A stretch of 64,000 nt of DNA, taken from the NCBI RefSeq assembly GCF_001428895.1, contig NZ_LMJA01000022.1, positions 207,915-271,914 of the forward strand. The letters are read 5' to 3'. Both the position numbers and the translations under genes were made by a program. This DNA comes from Mycobacterium sp. Root265. Its GTDB lineage: Bacteria; Actinomycetota; Actinomycetes; Mycobacteriales; Mycobacteriaceae. Below, one piece after another: positions 40,002 to 48,804 of the stretch (position 1 is the stretch's first letter; each line of letters opens with the position of its first letter). The notes beneath the pieces were generated by a model that saw nothing but the letters and a program-made list of their open reading frames with translations, searched no databases and was not told where the DNA came from.

Positions 40002-41072
40002 ATGCAGTCCGACCACCTGTACTTCGCATACGGATCGAATCTGTGCGTGCAACAGATGGCCCGGCGCTGCCCGGACGCCACCGACCCCCGGCCGGCCACC
40101 CTCGCCGACCATGACTGGCTGATCAACGAGCGCGGGGTAGCGACCGTCGAGCCGTTCGACGGTGCCGTCGTGCACGGGGTGCTCTGGCGGCTCAGCGATC
40201 ACGATCTGAGCGTGCTGGACAGCGCCGAAGGCGTTCCGGTGCGCTACCGCCGCGACGAGCTCGTCGTGCACACCGCCGAGGGCCCCGGCCCGGCCTGGGT
40301 CTATATCGACCCGCGGGTCGAACCCGGACCGCCCCGGCCCGGCTATCTGGAACGCATCATCGACGGCGCCCGCCACCACGGGCTGCCGCAGCGCTGGGTC
40401 GATTTCCTGCACCGGTGGGATCCTGCGAGCTGGCCCCACCGCGACATCACCGATACCCCTGCACCGCAATCTCTTTCGGAACTACTGACCGACCCGGACA
40501 TCGTCGAGAGCAGCACCCTGGCCTCCCGGTTCGGGTTTCTGGCCATCCACGGCGGTGGGCTGGAACAGATGACCGATGTCATCGCCGACCGGGCCGCCCG
40601 GGCGTCCGGTGCCTCGCTGTACATGGTGCGCCACCCCGACCGCTACCCCCACCACCTGTCGTCGCGGCTCTACCGGCCCGCCGAGTCCGAGCAGCTCGCC
40701 GCCTTCCTCGACCACGTCGACACGGTGATCTCGCTGCACGGCTACGGCCGCATCGGCCGCAGCACCCAACTGCTGGCCGGCGGCGGCAACCGGGACCTCG
40801 CCGCGCATCTGGCGCGACACCTGCAGGTGCCCGGCCACCATGTGGTCACCGACCTCGAGGCGATGCCGCGGGAGCTGCGCGGGCTGCACCCGGACAACCC
40901 GGTGAACCTGCCCCGTGGCGGTGGCGTGCAGCTCGAACTGCCGTCGCGCGTGCGCGGCACCAGCCCGCGCAGCGGGTTGCCCGACGCCGACGGCATCACC
41001 CCGGCGACCGCGGCGCTGATCGACGGACTGTCCGCCGCCGCGAGAGCCTGGTCACTCCCGTCGTCACGGTGA
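40002..41072 (+). CDS. Gamma-glutamylcyclotransferase-like / poly-gamma-glutamate hydrolase-like fusion (Rv0923c-like)
   Basis: 356 residues. The N-terminal half (about 1-130) looks like a gamma-glutamylcyclotransferase: FAYGSNLC at residues 8-15 and a conserved acidic VLDSAEGVP. The C-terminal half (about 165-350) resembles the poly-gamma-glutamate hydrolase/zinc-dependent family: FLAIHGGGLEQMTDVIADRAA with metal-binding HGGGLE, then VISLHGYG. Both halves would act on gamma-glutamyl bonds. It is seven bases after mntH, as Rv0923c is in M. tuberculosis. Function unproven. Confidence 0.7.
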   Translation: MQSDHLYFAYGSNLCVQQMARRCPDATDPRPATLADHDWLINERGVATVEPFDGAVVHGVLWRLSDHDLSVLDSAEGVPVRYRRDELVVHTAEGPGPAWVYIDPRVEPGPPRPGYLERIIDGARHHGLPQRWVDFLHRWDPASWPHRDITDTPAPQSLSELLTDPDIVESSTLASRFGFLAIHGGGLEQMTDVIADRAARASGASLYMVRHPDRYPHHLSSRLYRPAESEQLAAFLDHVDTVISLHGYGRIGRSTQLLAGGGNRDLAAHLARHLQVPGHHVVTDLEAMPRELRGLHPDNPVNLPRGGGVQLELPSRVRGTSPRSGLPDADGITPATAALIDGLSAAARAWSLPSSR

Positions 41073-41090
41073 GCTCCGCGTCGCACCGAC

Positions 41091-41117
41091 CCATCCATTT
41101 TCCGCACCGCTCCGAAT
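41091..41117 (+). promoter_or_regulatory. SigK-dependent promoter
   Basis: CCATCC at 41091-41096 and CCGAAT at 41112-41117, 15 bases apart, are identical to the -35 and -10 elements I recall for mycobacterial SigK. The expected transcription start falls at or next to the GTG at 41125, so the mRNA would be leaderless. The operon it drives ends with sigK itself, giving positive autoregulation. Confidence 0.8.
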
Positions 41118-41124
41118 ACAAATC

Positions 41125-42429
41125 GTGGAACGAAACGACCTCACCGGCCGCTCGGTCGCCGTCATCGGCAGCGGTGTCGCCGGGCTGACCGCCGCGTACG
41201 TCCTGTCCGCACACAACCGGGTCACCCTGTTCGAGGCCGATGTCCGCCTCGGCGGCCACGCCCACACCCACCTGGTCGACGACGGGCGGGGCAACCCGGT
41301 CGCCGTCGACACCGCGTTCCTGGTGCACAACGACCGCACCTACCCCACGTTGTGCAGGCTGTTCGACGAGCTCGGCGTGCAGACCCATGACACCGACATG
41401 TCGATGTCGGTGCGCGACGACAGCATCGGGTTGGAGTACGCCGGCGCCCGCGGGGTGGGTGGACTGTTCCCGTCCCTGTCGAACCTGACCCGGCCGCGGT
41501 ATCTGCGCATGCTGGCCGAGGTCACCCGGTTTCACCGGGCGGCCAGCGACCTGCTCGGCTTCGGCGATCCACACGACACCGTGACCTTGGGGGCGTTCCT
41601 GGAGCGCAACAGGTTCTCGGACTACTTCATCGAGCACTTCATGACACCGCTGGTGGCGGCGGTCTGGTCGTGCGCCCCCGGCGAAGCCCTGCGCTACCCC
41701 GCGCGCTACCTGTTCATGTTCCTCGACCACCACGGCATGCTGACGGTGTTCGGTTCGCCGACCTGGAAGACCGTGGTCGGCGGCTCGGCCAGCTATGTGT
41801 CCGCCGTCGCCGAACGCGTGCACGAGGTGGTGCTCGGGTCACCGGCCGGGTCGGTGCGCCGCAACGAACACGGCGTGCAGGTCACCACCGGAGCAGGCGG
41901 CCCCCGGCAGTTCGATGCCGCGGTGATCGCCACCCACCCCGATCAGGCCCTGCTGGCGCTGGCCGAACCCACCCCCCGGGAACGCGACATCCTCGGCGTG
42001 ATCGGCTACTCCGCCAACCACGCTCAGCTGCATACCGACACCTCCCTGCTGCCGACCCGGGCCCGCGCACGGGCGTCCTGGAATTACCTCGCCACCGGAG
42101 GGGACGGGCCGGTTCTGGTGACCTACGACATCAGCCGGCTGATGGGGCTGACCGGAGAGCGACGATTCATGGTCACCCTGGGCGGGCGCGAACGGGTGGA
42201 TCCGGCCACCGTGATCGCCGAGATGATCTACGACCACCCGCTGTACACACCGGAATCGGTTGCCGCCCAACGTCTGCTGCCGACCCTGAACGACGACCGG
42301 GTGGTGTTCGCCGGCGCATACCACGGCTGGGGCTTCCACGAGGATGGTGCGGCCGCCGGTCTGCGCGCCGCCGAACGTCTGGGCGCCCGCTGGCCTTCCA
42401 CGCCGGAGCAGGAGTCGGTGTCATGCTGA
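41125..42429 (+). CDS. FAD-dependent amine-oxidase-like oxidoreductase (Rv0449c-like)
   Basis: 434 residues. The FAD dinucleotide motif is VAVIGSGVAGLTAAYVLSAHN with the acidic end of the second strand at LFEAD, then GGHAHTHLVDDG. GTG 41125 lies immediately after the SigK promoter with no ribosome site, consistent with leaderless translation. In M. tuberculosis the orthologue sits in the sigK-Rv0449c operon and is proposed to work on lipids with the methyltransferase UfaA1, for example as the reductase of a methylene intermediate. That role is inference here. Confidence 0.87.
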   Translation: MERNDLTGRSVAVIGSGVAGLTAAYVLSAHNRVTLFEADVRLGGHAHTHLVDDGRGNPVAVDTAFLVHNDRTYPTLCRLFDELGVQTHDTDMSMSVRDDSIGLEYAGARGVGGLFPSLSNLTRPRYLRMLAEVTRFHRAASDLLGFGDPHDTVTLGAFLERNRFSDYFIEHFMTPLVAAVWSCAPGEALRYPARYLFMFLDHHGMLTVFGSPTWKTVVGGSASYVSAVAERVHEVVLGSPAGSVRRNEHGVQVTTGAGGPRQFDAAVIATHPDQALLALAEPTPRERDILGVIGYSANHAQLHTDTSLLPTRARARASWNYLATGGDGPVLVTYDISRLMGLTGERRFMVTLGGRERVDPATVIAEMIYDHPLYTPESVAAQRLLPTLNDDRVVFAGAYHGWGFHEDGAAAGLRAAERLGARWPSTPEQESVSC

Positions 42430-43166
42430 CTCCGTCGCTGTACCGCACCCGGATCAGCCATATCCGGCACGCCCCGGTGCGGAAGGGATTCGAGCATCGC
42501 AGCTACACCTGGTACGTCGATATAGACGAACTGCCCCAGCTGCCGATCTGGTTGCGGCCCTTCGCCGTTTTCCGTGCGCAGGACCACTTTTCGGCACCCG
42601 CGGATCAGCAGCCGACGCTGCGTGAACGGGTCGACGACTTCCTGGCCGCCAACGACATCGACCCGGTCGACGGCCAGATCACCGCGCTGTTGCACGCCCG
42701 GGTGCTCGGCTACGTCTTCAACCCGATCAGTGTCTTCTGGTGCCATGACGCCGCCGGGGTGTTGCAGCACGTCATCGTCGAGGTGCACAACACCTACGGC
42801 GGTCGCCACGCATATCTGTTGCCGCCCACCGAAACCGGACCGACGGCCGTCACCAAGAGCTTCTACGTCTCCCCCTTCAACGAGGTCGAGGGCTACTACC
42901 TGGTCGATGCGCCGCGGCCCGACGCCACCGCGGATCTCGCGATCTCCTGGCACCGCAGCAACAAGCTGGTGTTCGCCGCGTCGCTGCACGGGAAGCGCAT
43001 GCCGGCATCGGCGCTGGATGTCGCGCGGATGCAGCTGGTGGCGCCGGTCGCGCCCCTGATGGGCGCACTGCAGATCCGGCTGCACGGTATCGCGCTCTGG
43101 CTGCGCGGCCTGCCCGTCATACCCCGCACCATCACCATGTCCGAGACCAGGAAGGCCACGCACTGA
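42423..43166 (+). CDS. DUF1365 family protein (Rv0448c-like)
   Basis: 247 residues from ATG 42423, overlapping the previous stop by seven bases. DUF1365 landmarks are SLYRTRISHIRHAPVRKGFEHRSY at the start, GYVFNPISVFWCHD, VEVHNTYGGRHAYLL, and KSFYVSPFNEVEGYY. Members are nearly always found between an FAD oxidoreductase and a cyclopropane-synthase-like methyltransferase, as here. The biochemical role is unknown; probably part of the same lipid modification. Confidence 0.9.
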   Translation: MLTPSLYRTRISHIRHAPVRKGFEHRSYTWYVDIDELPQLPIWLRPFAVFRAQDHFSAPADQQPTLRERVDDFLAANDIDPVDGQITALLHARVLGYVFNPISVFWCHDAAGVLQHVIVEVHNTYGGRHAYLLPPTETGPTAVTKSFYVSPFNEVEGYYLVDAPRPDATADLAISWHRSNKLVFAASLHGKRMPASALDVARMQLVAPVAPLMGALQIRLHGIALWLRGLPVIPRTITMSETRKATH

Positions 43167-44440
43167 TGACGCTGGAGACCACCGGCAGCACCGAGGCTCA
43201 GGCGAATTCCACTCGGTGGGCACAGATCGCGAGAGCACCCCGCGGCCCGGTCAGCGCCGTGCAGGGACACATCGCCGGGGCCCTGCTGCGGCGAGCGGTG
43301 CGCCAACTCCCGATACGGTTGGAACACCCGGACGGATCCGTCCTGGGCGCCGCCGATCCCACCCTGCCCACCATGACATTGCACCGGCCCGAGGCGTTGT
43401 TCCGCCGGGTCGGCCGCTACGGACTCATCGGATTCGGCGAGTCCTACATGGCCGGCGACTGGACCTCCAACGACCTGCCTGCATTGCTCACCGAGTTCGC
43501 CTCCTCCGTCGATGTACTGATACCGCCTGTGCTACAACGACTTCGCCCCCTTGCCGTGGTACGGCACCCGCGGTCCATGCACAACAGCCCGGCCCAGTCG
43601 CGGCGCAACATCGCCGAGCATTACGACCTGTCCAACGCACTGTTCGCCGAGTTCCTCGACGAGACGATGACGTACTCCAGCGCGCTGTTCGGAGTCACCC
43701 ACCCGCAATGGCGCGATCTGGCCGTCGGCCAGCGCGCGAAGATCGACCGCCTGCTCGACGCCGCCCAGGTGCGCGCCGGCAGCAGGGTGCTCGAAATCGG
43801 CACCGGGTGGGGCGAATTGGCGATCCGGGCGGCAGCACGCGGTGCCCACGTGCACAGCATCACGCTGTCCTCCGAGCAACTCGAACTCGCCAGTCGGCGC
43901 GCCGACGAGGCCGGCGTCGGCGACCGTGTGCACATCGAATTGCGGGACTACCGCAGCGTCGAGGGCCGCTATGACGCCGTCGTCTCGGTGGAGATGATCG
44001 AAGCCGTCGGATATCGCTTCTGGCCGACGTTCTTCCAGACCCTGGAGAAGCTGGTGCTGCCGGGCGGGCGCGTCGCGCTGCAGGCCATCACCATGCCGCA
44101 CGACCGAATGCTGGCCTCCCGCAACACCCACACCTGGATCCAGAAATACATCTTCCCCGGCGGGCTGCTGCCCTCGGTGGAGGCGGTCGTCGGGATCACC
44201 GAACGCTGCACCGGACTGCGCACCATCGACATGTACTCGCTGCAGCACGATTACGCCGAAACCCTGCGGTTGTGGCGCGAACGCTTCCTGCAGCGCTCGG
44301 CGGCCCTGGCGGCGCTGGGCTTCGACGACACCTTCCAGCGCATGTGGGAGCTCTATCTCGCTTACTCGGAGGCAGGATTCCGCTCCGGGTACCTCGACGT
44401 CTACCAGTGGACGTTCGCCCCGACCGGAGGCCGTCGATGA
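43166..44440 (+). CDS. ufaA1: SAM-dependent fatty-acid methyltransferase (cyclopropane synthase family)
   Basis: 424 residues; TGATG overlap with the preceding gene. The CFA-synthase fold is seen in NIAEHYDLSNALFAEFLDETMTYSSALF, SAM motif VLEIGTGWGELAI, and the downstream QAITMPHDRM and YIFPGGLLPSV active-site regions. It transfers a methyl group from SAM to an acyl-chain double bond, giving cyclopropane or 10-methylene/methyl products. M. tuberculosis UfaA1 (Rv0447c) has been linked to tuberculostearic acid. Confidence 0.88.
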   Translation: MTLETTGSTEAQANSTRWAQIARAPRGPVSAVQGHIAGALLRRAVRQLPIRLEHPDGSVLGAADPTLPTMTLHRPEALFRRVGRYGLIGFGESYMAGDWTSNDLPALLTEFASSVDVLIPPVLQRLRPLAVVRHPRSMHNSPAQSRRNIAEHYDLSNALFAEFLDETMTYSSALFGVTHPQWRDLAVGQRAKIDRLLDAAQVRAGSRVLEIGTGWGELAIRAAARGAHVHSITLSSEQLELASRRADEAGVGDRVHIELRDYRSVEGRYDAVVSVEMIEAVGYRFWPTFFQTLEKLVLPGGRVALQAITMPHDRMLASRNTHTWIQKYIFPGGLLPSVEAVVGITERCTGLRTIDMYSLQHDYAETLRLWRERFLQRSAALAALGFDDTFQRMWELYLAYSEAGFRSGYLDVYQWTFAPTGGRR

Positions 44441-44480
44441 GCAATGCGAAATACCGGTGTTGCAGACCGTGACCGCGTCC

Positions 44481-45047
44481 GTGCCCGCTAGGCTACGGAA
44501 CGTGACGGCAGACCTCGACGCGTTGCTGCGCCGGGTGGCGCAACGCGATGTCGATGCCTTCGCCGAGTTCTACGACCACACCCGGTCCCGGGTGTACGGG
44601 CTGGTCACCCGGGTTCTGCGGGACCCCGGCTACAGCGAGGAAACCACCCAGGACATCTATCTCCAGGTGTGGCGCAACGCCTCGGACTACAACCCGTCGG
44701 CCGGTTCGCCCATGTCCTGGCTGATGACCGTCGCCCACCGGCGGGCCGTGGACCGGGTGCGCTCCGAACAGGCCGCCACCGACCGGGAGGCCCGCTACGG
44801 CGCGGCCACCGTCGAACTGCCCGTCGACCAGGTCTCCGAGGGCGTCCTCCAACGCGAGGAATACCAGCAGGTCGCGGCATGTCTGGGAGCGCTGACCGAC
44901 CGGCAGCGCGAGTGCATCCAGTTGGCCTACTACGAGGGCCTCACCTACGTCCAGGTCTCCAGTCGGTTGTCGGCGAACCTGGCCACCATCAAGTCACGGA
45001 TGCGCGATGCCATCCGCGGACTGCGCAACTGCCTGGGTACCGCATGA
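44481..45047 (+). CDS. sigK: ECF RNA polymerase sigma factor SigK
   Basis: 188 residues from GTG 44481, which aligns best with the N-terminus I recall for M. tuberculosis SigK; GTG 44502 or TTG 44457 are alternatives. Region 2 reads [39 protein letters not shown]. Region 4 reads [39 protein letters not shown]. The stop overlaps the anti-sigma factor ATG (ATGA). SigK recognises CCATCC/CCGAAT, the element found at the head of this operon. Confidence 0.93.
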   Translation: MPARLRNVTADLDALLRRVAQRDVDAFAEFYDHTRSRVYGLVTRVLRDPGYSEETTQDIYLQVWRNASDYNPSAGSPMSWLMTVAHRRAVDRVRSEQAATDREARYGAATVELPVDQVSEGVLQREEYQQVAACLGALTDRQRECIQLAYYEGLTYVQVSSRLSANLATIKSRMRDAIRGLRNCLGTA

Positions 45048-45772
45048 CCACGCCGCACGAGGATCTCCTGGCCCTGGCGACGGCGTACGCGCTCAACGCC
45101 GTCGACGACGCCGAGCGCGCCGACATCGAGCGCCGGGTCCGGGCGGCTCCCGACGATGTCTCCGCGGCATTCGCCGTCGAGGTGCGCCAGGTGCGCGAGG
45201 CGATGGCCGTGGTGTCCGCGACGACCGCCGCCGAACCTCCCGCGCACCTGCGCGAGCGCCTGCTCGAATCGATCACCGCCGATCAGGCACCGCAGACAGC
45301 CCAGGTGCGGCAACTGCGACCGGCGCGGCGGCGCTGGACCACGGCGGTCGCCGCCGCGGCCGCAGCCATCGTCATCGGCGTGGGCACGTTCGGCGTCGGG
45401 TGGTGGCTGCGACCGGTGCCCACCGAGACCACCGCCGAACAGATCTTCGCCGCACCCGACGTCCGCACCGTCTCTGGCCAGATCCCGACCGGCGGCACCG
45501 CGACCGTGGTGTTCTCCCGTGAACGCAACGCCGGTGTGCTGGTGATGAACAACGTCGAACCGCCCACGACCGGCACGGTCTATCAGATGTGGCTGATCGA
45601 CACCGAGGGAGCGCACTCGGCCGGTGTGATGGACGCCGGCGCGATCGCCCCGTCGACCACCGCGGTGCTGCCCGATCTCGGCTCCTCGACCACCCTGGCG
45701 TTCACCGTGGAACCCGGTTCGGGCTCCGACCGACCCACCAGCACGCCGTTCGCCTCACTGCCGCTGAGCTGA
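45044..45772 (+). CDS. rskA: Anti-sigma-K factor RskA
   Basis: 242 residues. The N-terminal cytoplasmic anti-sigma domain (about 1-75) resembles RskA ([25 protein letters not shown]). One transmembrane helix lies at about 103-126. The extracytoplasmic RskA domain follows ([19 protein letters not shown]). It holds SigK inactive until proteolysis after an extracellular, probably redox or envelope, signal. Translationally coupled to sigK. Confidence 0.92.
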   Translation: MTTPHEDLLALATAYALNAVDDAERADIERRVRAAPDDVSAAFAVEVRQVREAMAVVSATTAAEPPAHLRERLLESITADQAPQTAQVRQLRPARRRWTTAVAAAAAAIVIGVGTFGVGWWLRPVPTETTAEQIFAAPDVRTVSGQIPTGGTATVVFSRERNAGVLVMNNVEPPTTGTVYQMWLIDTEGAHSAGVMDAGAIAPSTTAVLPDLGSSTTLAFTVEPGSGSDRPTSTPFASLPLS

Positions 45773-45790
45773 GCGCGCTAACGTCGGATC

Positions 45791-46588
45791 ATGCCCCGCG
45801 ACTTCCGGTTCGGTCTCAGCCTGCGCGACACCTCCTCGGCGGCCAAGGTCCGCGACGCCGCCCGGCTGGCCGAGGATCTCGGCTACGACGTGCTGCTGGT
45901 GCCCGACCACCTCGGTGCACCCGCCCCGATCCCGGTACTGGCCACCGCCGCCGCGGCCAGCGAGACACTGCGACTGGGGACGTTCGTGTTGAATGCCTGC
46001 TTCTACAAACCGGCCCTGCTGGCCCGCGATGTCGGTGCGCTGCACGACCTGTCCGGGGGCCGGTTCGAGGTTGGCCTGGGCGCCGGGTACGTCCGCGAGG
46101 AGTTCGAGGCCGCCGAACTGCCCTTTCCGTCGGCACGTCAGCGCATCGAATACCTGGAGCATGTCGTCGAGTACCTCGCCGAGCATGTGCCCGGCGCACC
46201 CATCATGATCGCCGGTGGCGGTGACCGGCTGCTCACGGTGGCCGGTAGGTGGGCGTCCATCGTCGGTGTCACCGGGAATCCGGTCGCCGAACGCATCGCG
46301 TTCCTGCGGGAGGTGGCCGGCGCCCGGTTCGACGACATCGAGTTGAACCTGGCGATCACCGCCGTGCCCGCGGACGGCTCCGGGCTGCCGAACCTGGCGA
46401 TGACCCGCCGCTACGCCCCGGACCTGAGCGATGAGCAGCTGCTGGCACTTCCCGGCGTGCTGTCCGGTTCGGTGACCGAGATGGCCGACAAGGTGCGCGG
46501 GCTGCGCGATACCTACGGGGCCAACTATCTGGTGGTGCAGGCCGGTCACGCCGAAGTGTTCGGGAAGGTCATCGCCGAACTTCGGTAG
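45791..46588 (+). CDS. LLM class F420-dependent oxidoreductase
   Basis: 265 residues. Motifs: FRFGLSLRDTSSAAKVRDAARLAEDLGYDVLLVPDH, then GGRFEVGLGAGYVREEFEAA, and IMIAGGGDRLL. These place it in the luciferase-like, probably F420-binding superfamily. It starts 18 bases after rskA and could be read through from the sigK operon. The last 20 bases overlap the convergent DinB-family gene. Substrate unknown. Confidence 0.88.
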   Translation: MPRDFRFGLSLRDTSSAAKVRDAARLAEDLGYDVLLVPDHLGAPAPIPVLATAAAASETLRLGTFVLNACFYKPALLARDVGALHDLSGGRFEVGLGAGYVREEFEAAELPFPSARQRIEYLEHVVEYLAEHVPGAPIMIAGGGDRLLTVAGRWASIVGVTGNPVAERIAFLREVAGARFDDIELNLAITAVPADGSGLPNLAMTRRYAPDLSDEQLLALPGVLSGSVTEMADKVRGLRDTYGANYLVVQAGHAEVFGKVIAELR

Positions 46589-47135
46589 CGGCGTCCTCGA
46601 TGCGCTGACGAAGCCGCGGCCAGTCTTCGTCCGGAAGCCCGGTGCCACCTGGGTGCGTTCCGGCTGCATCGTCGATCAGTTCGCGCACGATATCAGCGTG
46701 CCCGGCGTGCCGGGTGGTCTCGGCGACCATGTGCACCAGCACATGGTGCAGGGTCACCGGGCGGCCATCGGGCATGGTCCCCCGGTGGCCGAGGCCCAAC
46801 GTGTCGATGGTGGCATCGGCATGCGCACACGCGCGACGGTAGAGGTCCACGATCTCGGCGCGGCTTTCCTCGGGCCTGACCCACATGTCGATGGTGGCAT
46901 CGTCCTCGACGGCGAGCCACGCCGGAGGGTCCGTAAAGGGGCGATCGAAAACCCAACCAAAATAACCGATTTCACAACCGGAAAGATGCTTGACCAGACC
47001 GAGCAGATTGGTGCCGTGGAAGGTCAGCGGGCGCCGCATATCGTAATCCGACAGACCATCGAGTTTCCACAACAGCGCCTCGCGCGCCTCGCGCAGACAC
47101 CGATGCAGGTCCGCCTTGAAGTCCACCCCCGTCAC
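46569..47135 (-). CDS. DinB/DUF664 family protein
   Basis: 188 residues from GTG 47135. The four-helix DinB fold is suggested by WKLDGLSDYDMRRPLTFHGTNLLGLVKHLSGCEIGYFG and by LHHVLVHMVAETTRHAGHADIVRELIDDAAG. The three metal-binding His of the family are at LVKHL, HMVAETTRHAGHAD. Relatives include mycothiol-dependent maleylpyruvate isomerase-like and thiol transferase enzymes. No specific reaction can be assigned. Confidence 0.85.
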   Translation of the reverse strand: MTGVDFKADLHRCLREAREALLWKLDGLSDYDMRRPLTFHGTNLLGLVKHLSGCEIGYFGWVFDRPFTDPPAWLAVEDDATIDMWVRPEESRAEIVDLYRRACAHADATIDTLGLGHRGTMPDGRPVTLHHVLVHMVAETTRHAGHADIVRELIDDAAGTHPGGTGLPDEDWPRLRQRIEDAATEVRR

Positions 47136-47158
47136 GCCCCGAACTTACCTGCCTGCGG

Positions 47159-47183
47159 GTTTCAGGAATTGACAGTGGGGTAA
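47159..47183 (+). promoter_or_regulatory. SigF-dependent promoter
   Basis: GTTT (47159-47162), a 15-base spacer, then GGGTAA (47178-47183). This matches the mycobacterial SigF / Bacillus SigB consensus GTTT-N15-17-GGGTA. Transcription would start near 47190, about 30 bases before the permease ATG. Confidence 0.75.
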
Positions 47184-47218
47184 ACCCCATCAGGTTCCGG
47201 CGGCTGACAGGGGTGCAC

Positions 47219-48385
47219 ATGGACGACTCCGCAGCCGATGACGGGCACAACGACATGGTGGCCCAGCCGCACACCCGGGATGAAGGCCCGGTCGCCGAGG
47301 CGGAAATCCAAGCGGCAGAGATGACTTCGCCCGAACAACCGCTTGGGGAGCCGGGCAAGAAGTTCGACCGGCGCTCCCCGTTTTTCATCGGCCTGGCCGG
47401 CTCGGCGGGGGTGGCCGTCACGTACGGCGCAGTTCAGCTCGCCTCATCACTGTCTTCGATCCTCGTCCTGATCGGCGTCGCGTTCTTTCTCGCGCTGGGG
47501 CTGGAACCCGTCGTGTCCTGGTGCGTGAACCGCGGCATGCAGCGCTGGCTGTCGACAACCCTGGTCTTCATCCTCTTCCTGGCCGGGATCGTCGCCTTCG
47601 TGGCTGCAGCCATTCCGCCGTTGTCCCAACAGGTGACCGATCTGGTACATCTGGCACCGCAGTATCTGCAGCAAGCGCAGGACAATTCGTCATTCATCGG
47701 GCGACTCAACGCGCGTTTCCACCTGCAGGAACGAATCAGCGATGCGGTCGACGATATCGACGGATCGGCCGTCAACCAGGTCGTCAGCGCCGGTACCGCA
47801 GTCCTGGGGGCGATCGTCGACACCCTCATCACCGTCGTCCTGACGTTGTACTTCCTCGCCGATATGCCGCGGATCCGCAGCACCATCTACCGGCTGGTGC
47901 CGCACACCCGGCGCCCGCGCGCCATCCTGATCGGCGACGAGGTGTTCGCCAAGGTGGGTGCCTACGTGCTTGGCAACGTGCTCATCTCGTTGCTTGCCGG
48001 CGCAGTCACCCTGATCTGGCTCATGGCCTTCGACGTGCCCTACCCGTTGCTGCTGGCGATCATGGTCGCCATCTTCGATCTGATTCCGGTCGTGGGATCA
48101 ACGATTGCGGGCGTGATCGTCGCTGCGGTCGCACTCACCGTCTCCCTACCGGTCTGCATCGCGACGATCGTCTTCTACGTGGTGTTCCGGCTCATCGAGG
48201 ACTATGCCCTCATCCCCAGGATCATCGGCCGCGCCGTGCATGTGCCGGCCTTGACCACCATCGTCGCCGTGCTGATCGGCGCCGCCCTGTTGGGCGTGGT
48301 CGGCGCACTCGTCGCCATCCCCATTGCCGCAGCGGTGCAGTTGATCGTCGAGGAAGTGCTCTACCCACGATTGGACAGTGTCTGA
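47219..48385 (+). CDS. AI-2E family permease
   Basis: 388 residues from ATG 47219 (a GTG two codons upstream lies inside the AGGGGTG ribosome site). A charged cytoplasmic N-terminus of about 50 residues is followed by seven or eight transmembrane helices. The family pattern includes PPLSQQVTDLVHLAPQYLQQ, DLIPVVGSTIAGVI and FRLIEDYALIPRIIGRAVHVPAL. Members transport varied solutes or Na+/H+; autoinducer export is proven for few. The SigF promoter in front predicts induction in stress or stationary phase. Confidence 0.87.
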   Translation: MDDSAADDGHNDMVAQPHTRDEGPVAEAEIQAAEMTSPEQPLGEPGKKFDRRSPFFIGLAGSAGVAVTYGAVQLASSLSSILVLIGVAFFLALGLEPVVSWCVNRGMQRWLSTTLVFILFLAGIVAFVAAAIPPLSQQVTDLVHLAPQYLQQAQDNSSFIGRLNARFHLQERISDAVDDIDGSAVNQVVSAGTAVLGAIVDTLITVVLTLYFLADMPRIRSTIYRLVPHTRRPRAILIGDEVFAKVGAYVLGNVLISLLAGAVTLIWLMAFDVPYPLLLAIMVAIFDLIPVVGSTIAGVIVAAVALTVSLPVCIATIVFYVVFRLIEDYALIPRIIGRAVHVPALTTIVAVLIGAALLGVVGALVAIPIAAAVQLIVEEVLYPRLDSV

Positions 48386-48433
48386 TCGGTCTCACGTTTC
48401 ACAGAGCGTGGCGGAGCCCACTGGCGTGATCGG

Positions 48434-48458
48434 GTTTGGCGGTTCAGGACCAGGGAAC
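48434..48458 (+). promoter_or_regulatory. SigF-like promoter upstream of the CsbD-like gene
   Basis: GTTT (48434-48437), 15-base spacer, GGGAAC (48453-48458). The spacing is the same as in the promoter at 47159 but the -10 has A for T at position four. The resulting leader would be about 90 bases long. CsbD is controlled by the homologous SigB in Bacillus. Confidence 0.5.
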
Positions 48459-48552
48459 CCCATGAGAGGAAACGAAGTGACTGCCGACAGGCGGGTTCAC
48501 GGTGCGGCTGAGTCAGTAGCGCACCACATACGAAGCGAAGAAGGAGTCCGAT

Positions 48553-48789
48553 ATGGCTGAGAACAATGGTGCCGCCGAAGGTATCTCGGGTGTCGTCGAA
48601 GGTGTCAAGGGCAAGGTCAAGGAGGCGGCGGGCGCCGTCACCGGCAATGACAACCTGCGCCGTGAGGGCGAGGCCCAGCAGGACAAGGCCGACGCGCAGC
48701 GCGACGTAGCCAAGAAGGAAGCGGAGGCAGAAGCCGCTCGCGGGTCCGCTGAGGCCAATGAGGCCCGTCAGAAGGCCGAGCAGGACTAG
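48553..48789 (+). CDS. CsbD-like general stress protein
   Basis: 78 residues with an AAGGAG site before the ATG. The N-terminal half reads GVVEGVKGKVKEAAGAVTGNDNLRREGEAQQDK, the CsbD family core. The C-terminal half is a charged Ala/Glu/Lys-rich coiled region. Such proteins are small, hydrophilic and abundant under stress; the molecular role is unknown. Placed next to a SigF-promoted permease and followed by a strong hairpin. Confidence 0.85.
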   Translation: MAENNGAAEGISGVVEGVKGKVKEAAGAVTGNDNLRREGEAQQDKADAQRDVAKKEAEAEAARGSAEANEARQKAEQD

Positions 48790-48804
48790 CAACACACTTT
48801 TGAC

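Noticed and set aside
44436-44472. Short frame starting ATGAGCAATGCG overlapping the ufaA1 stop
   Set aside because: Eleven codons only, no homology, and it lies where the sigK upstream region should be.
48462-48560. A 32-codon frame (MRGNEVTADRR...) that ends inside the CsbD-like start
   Set aside because: The ATGGCTGA overlap could couple translation, but there is no ribosome site and CsbD has its own AAGGAG. Treated as untranslated leader.
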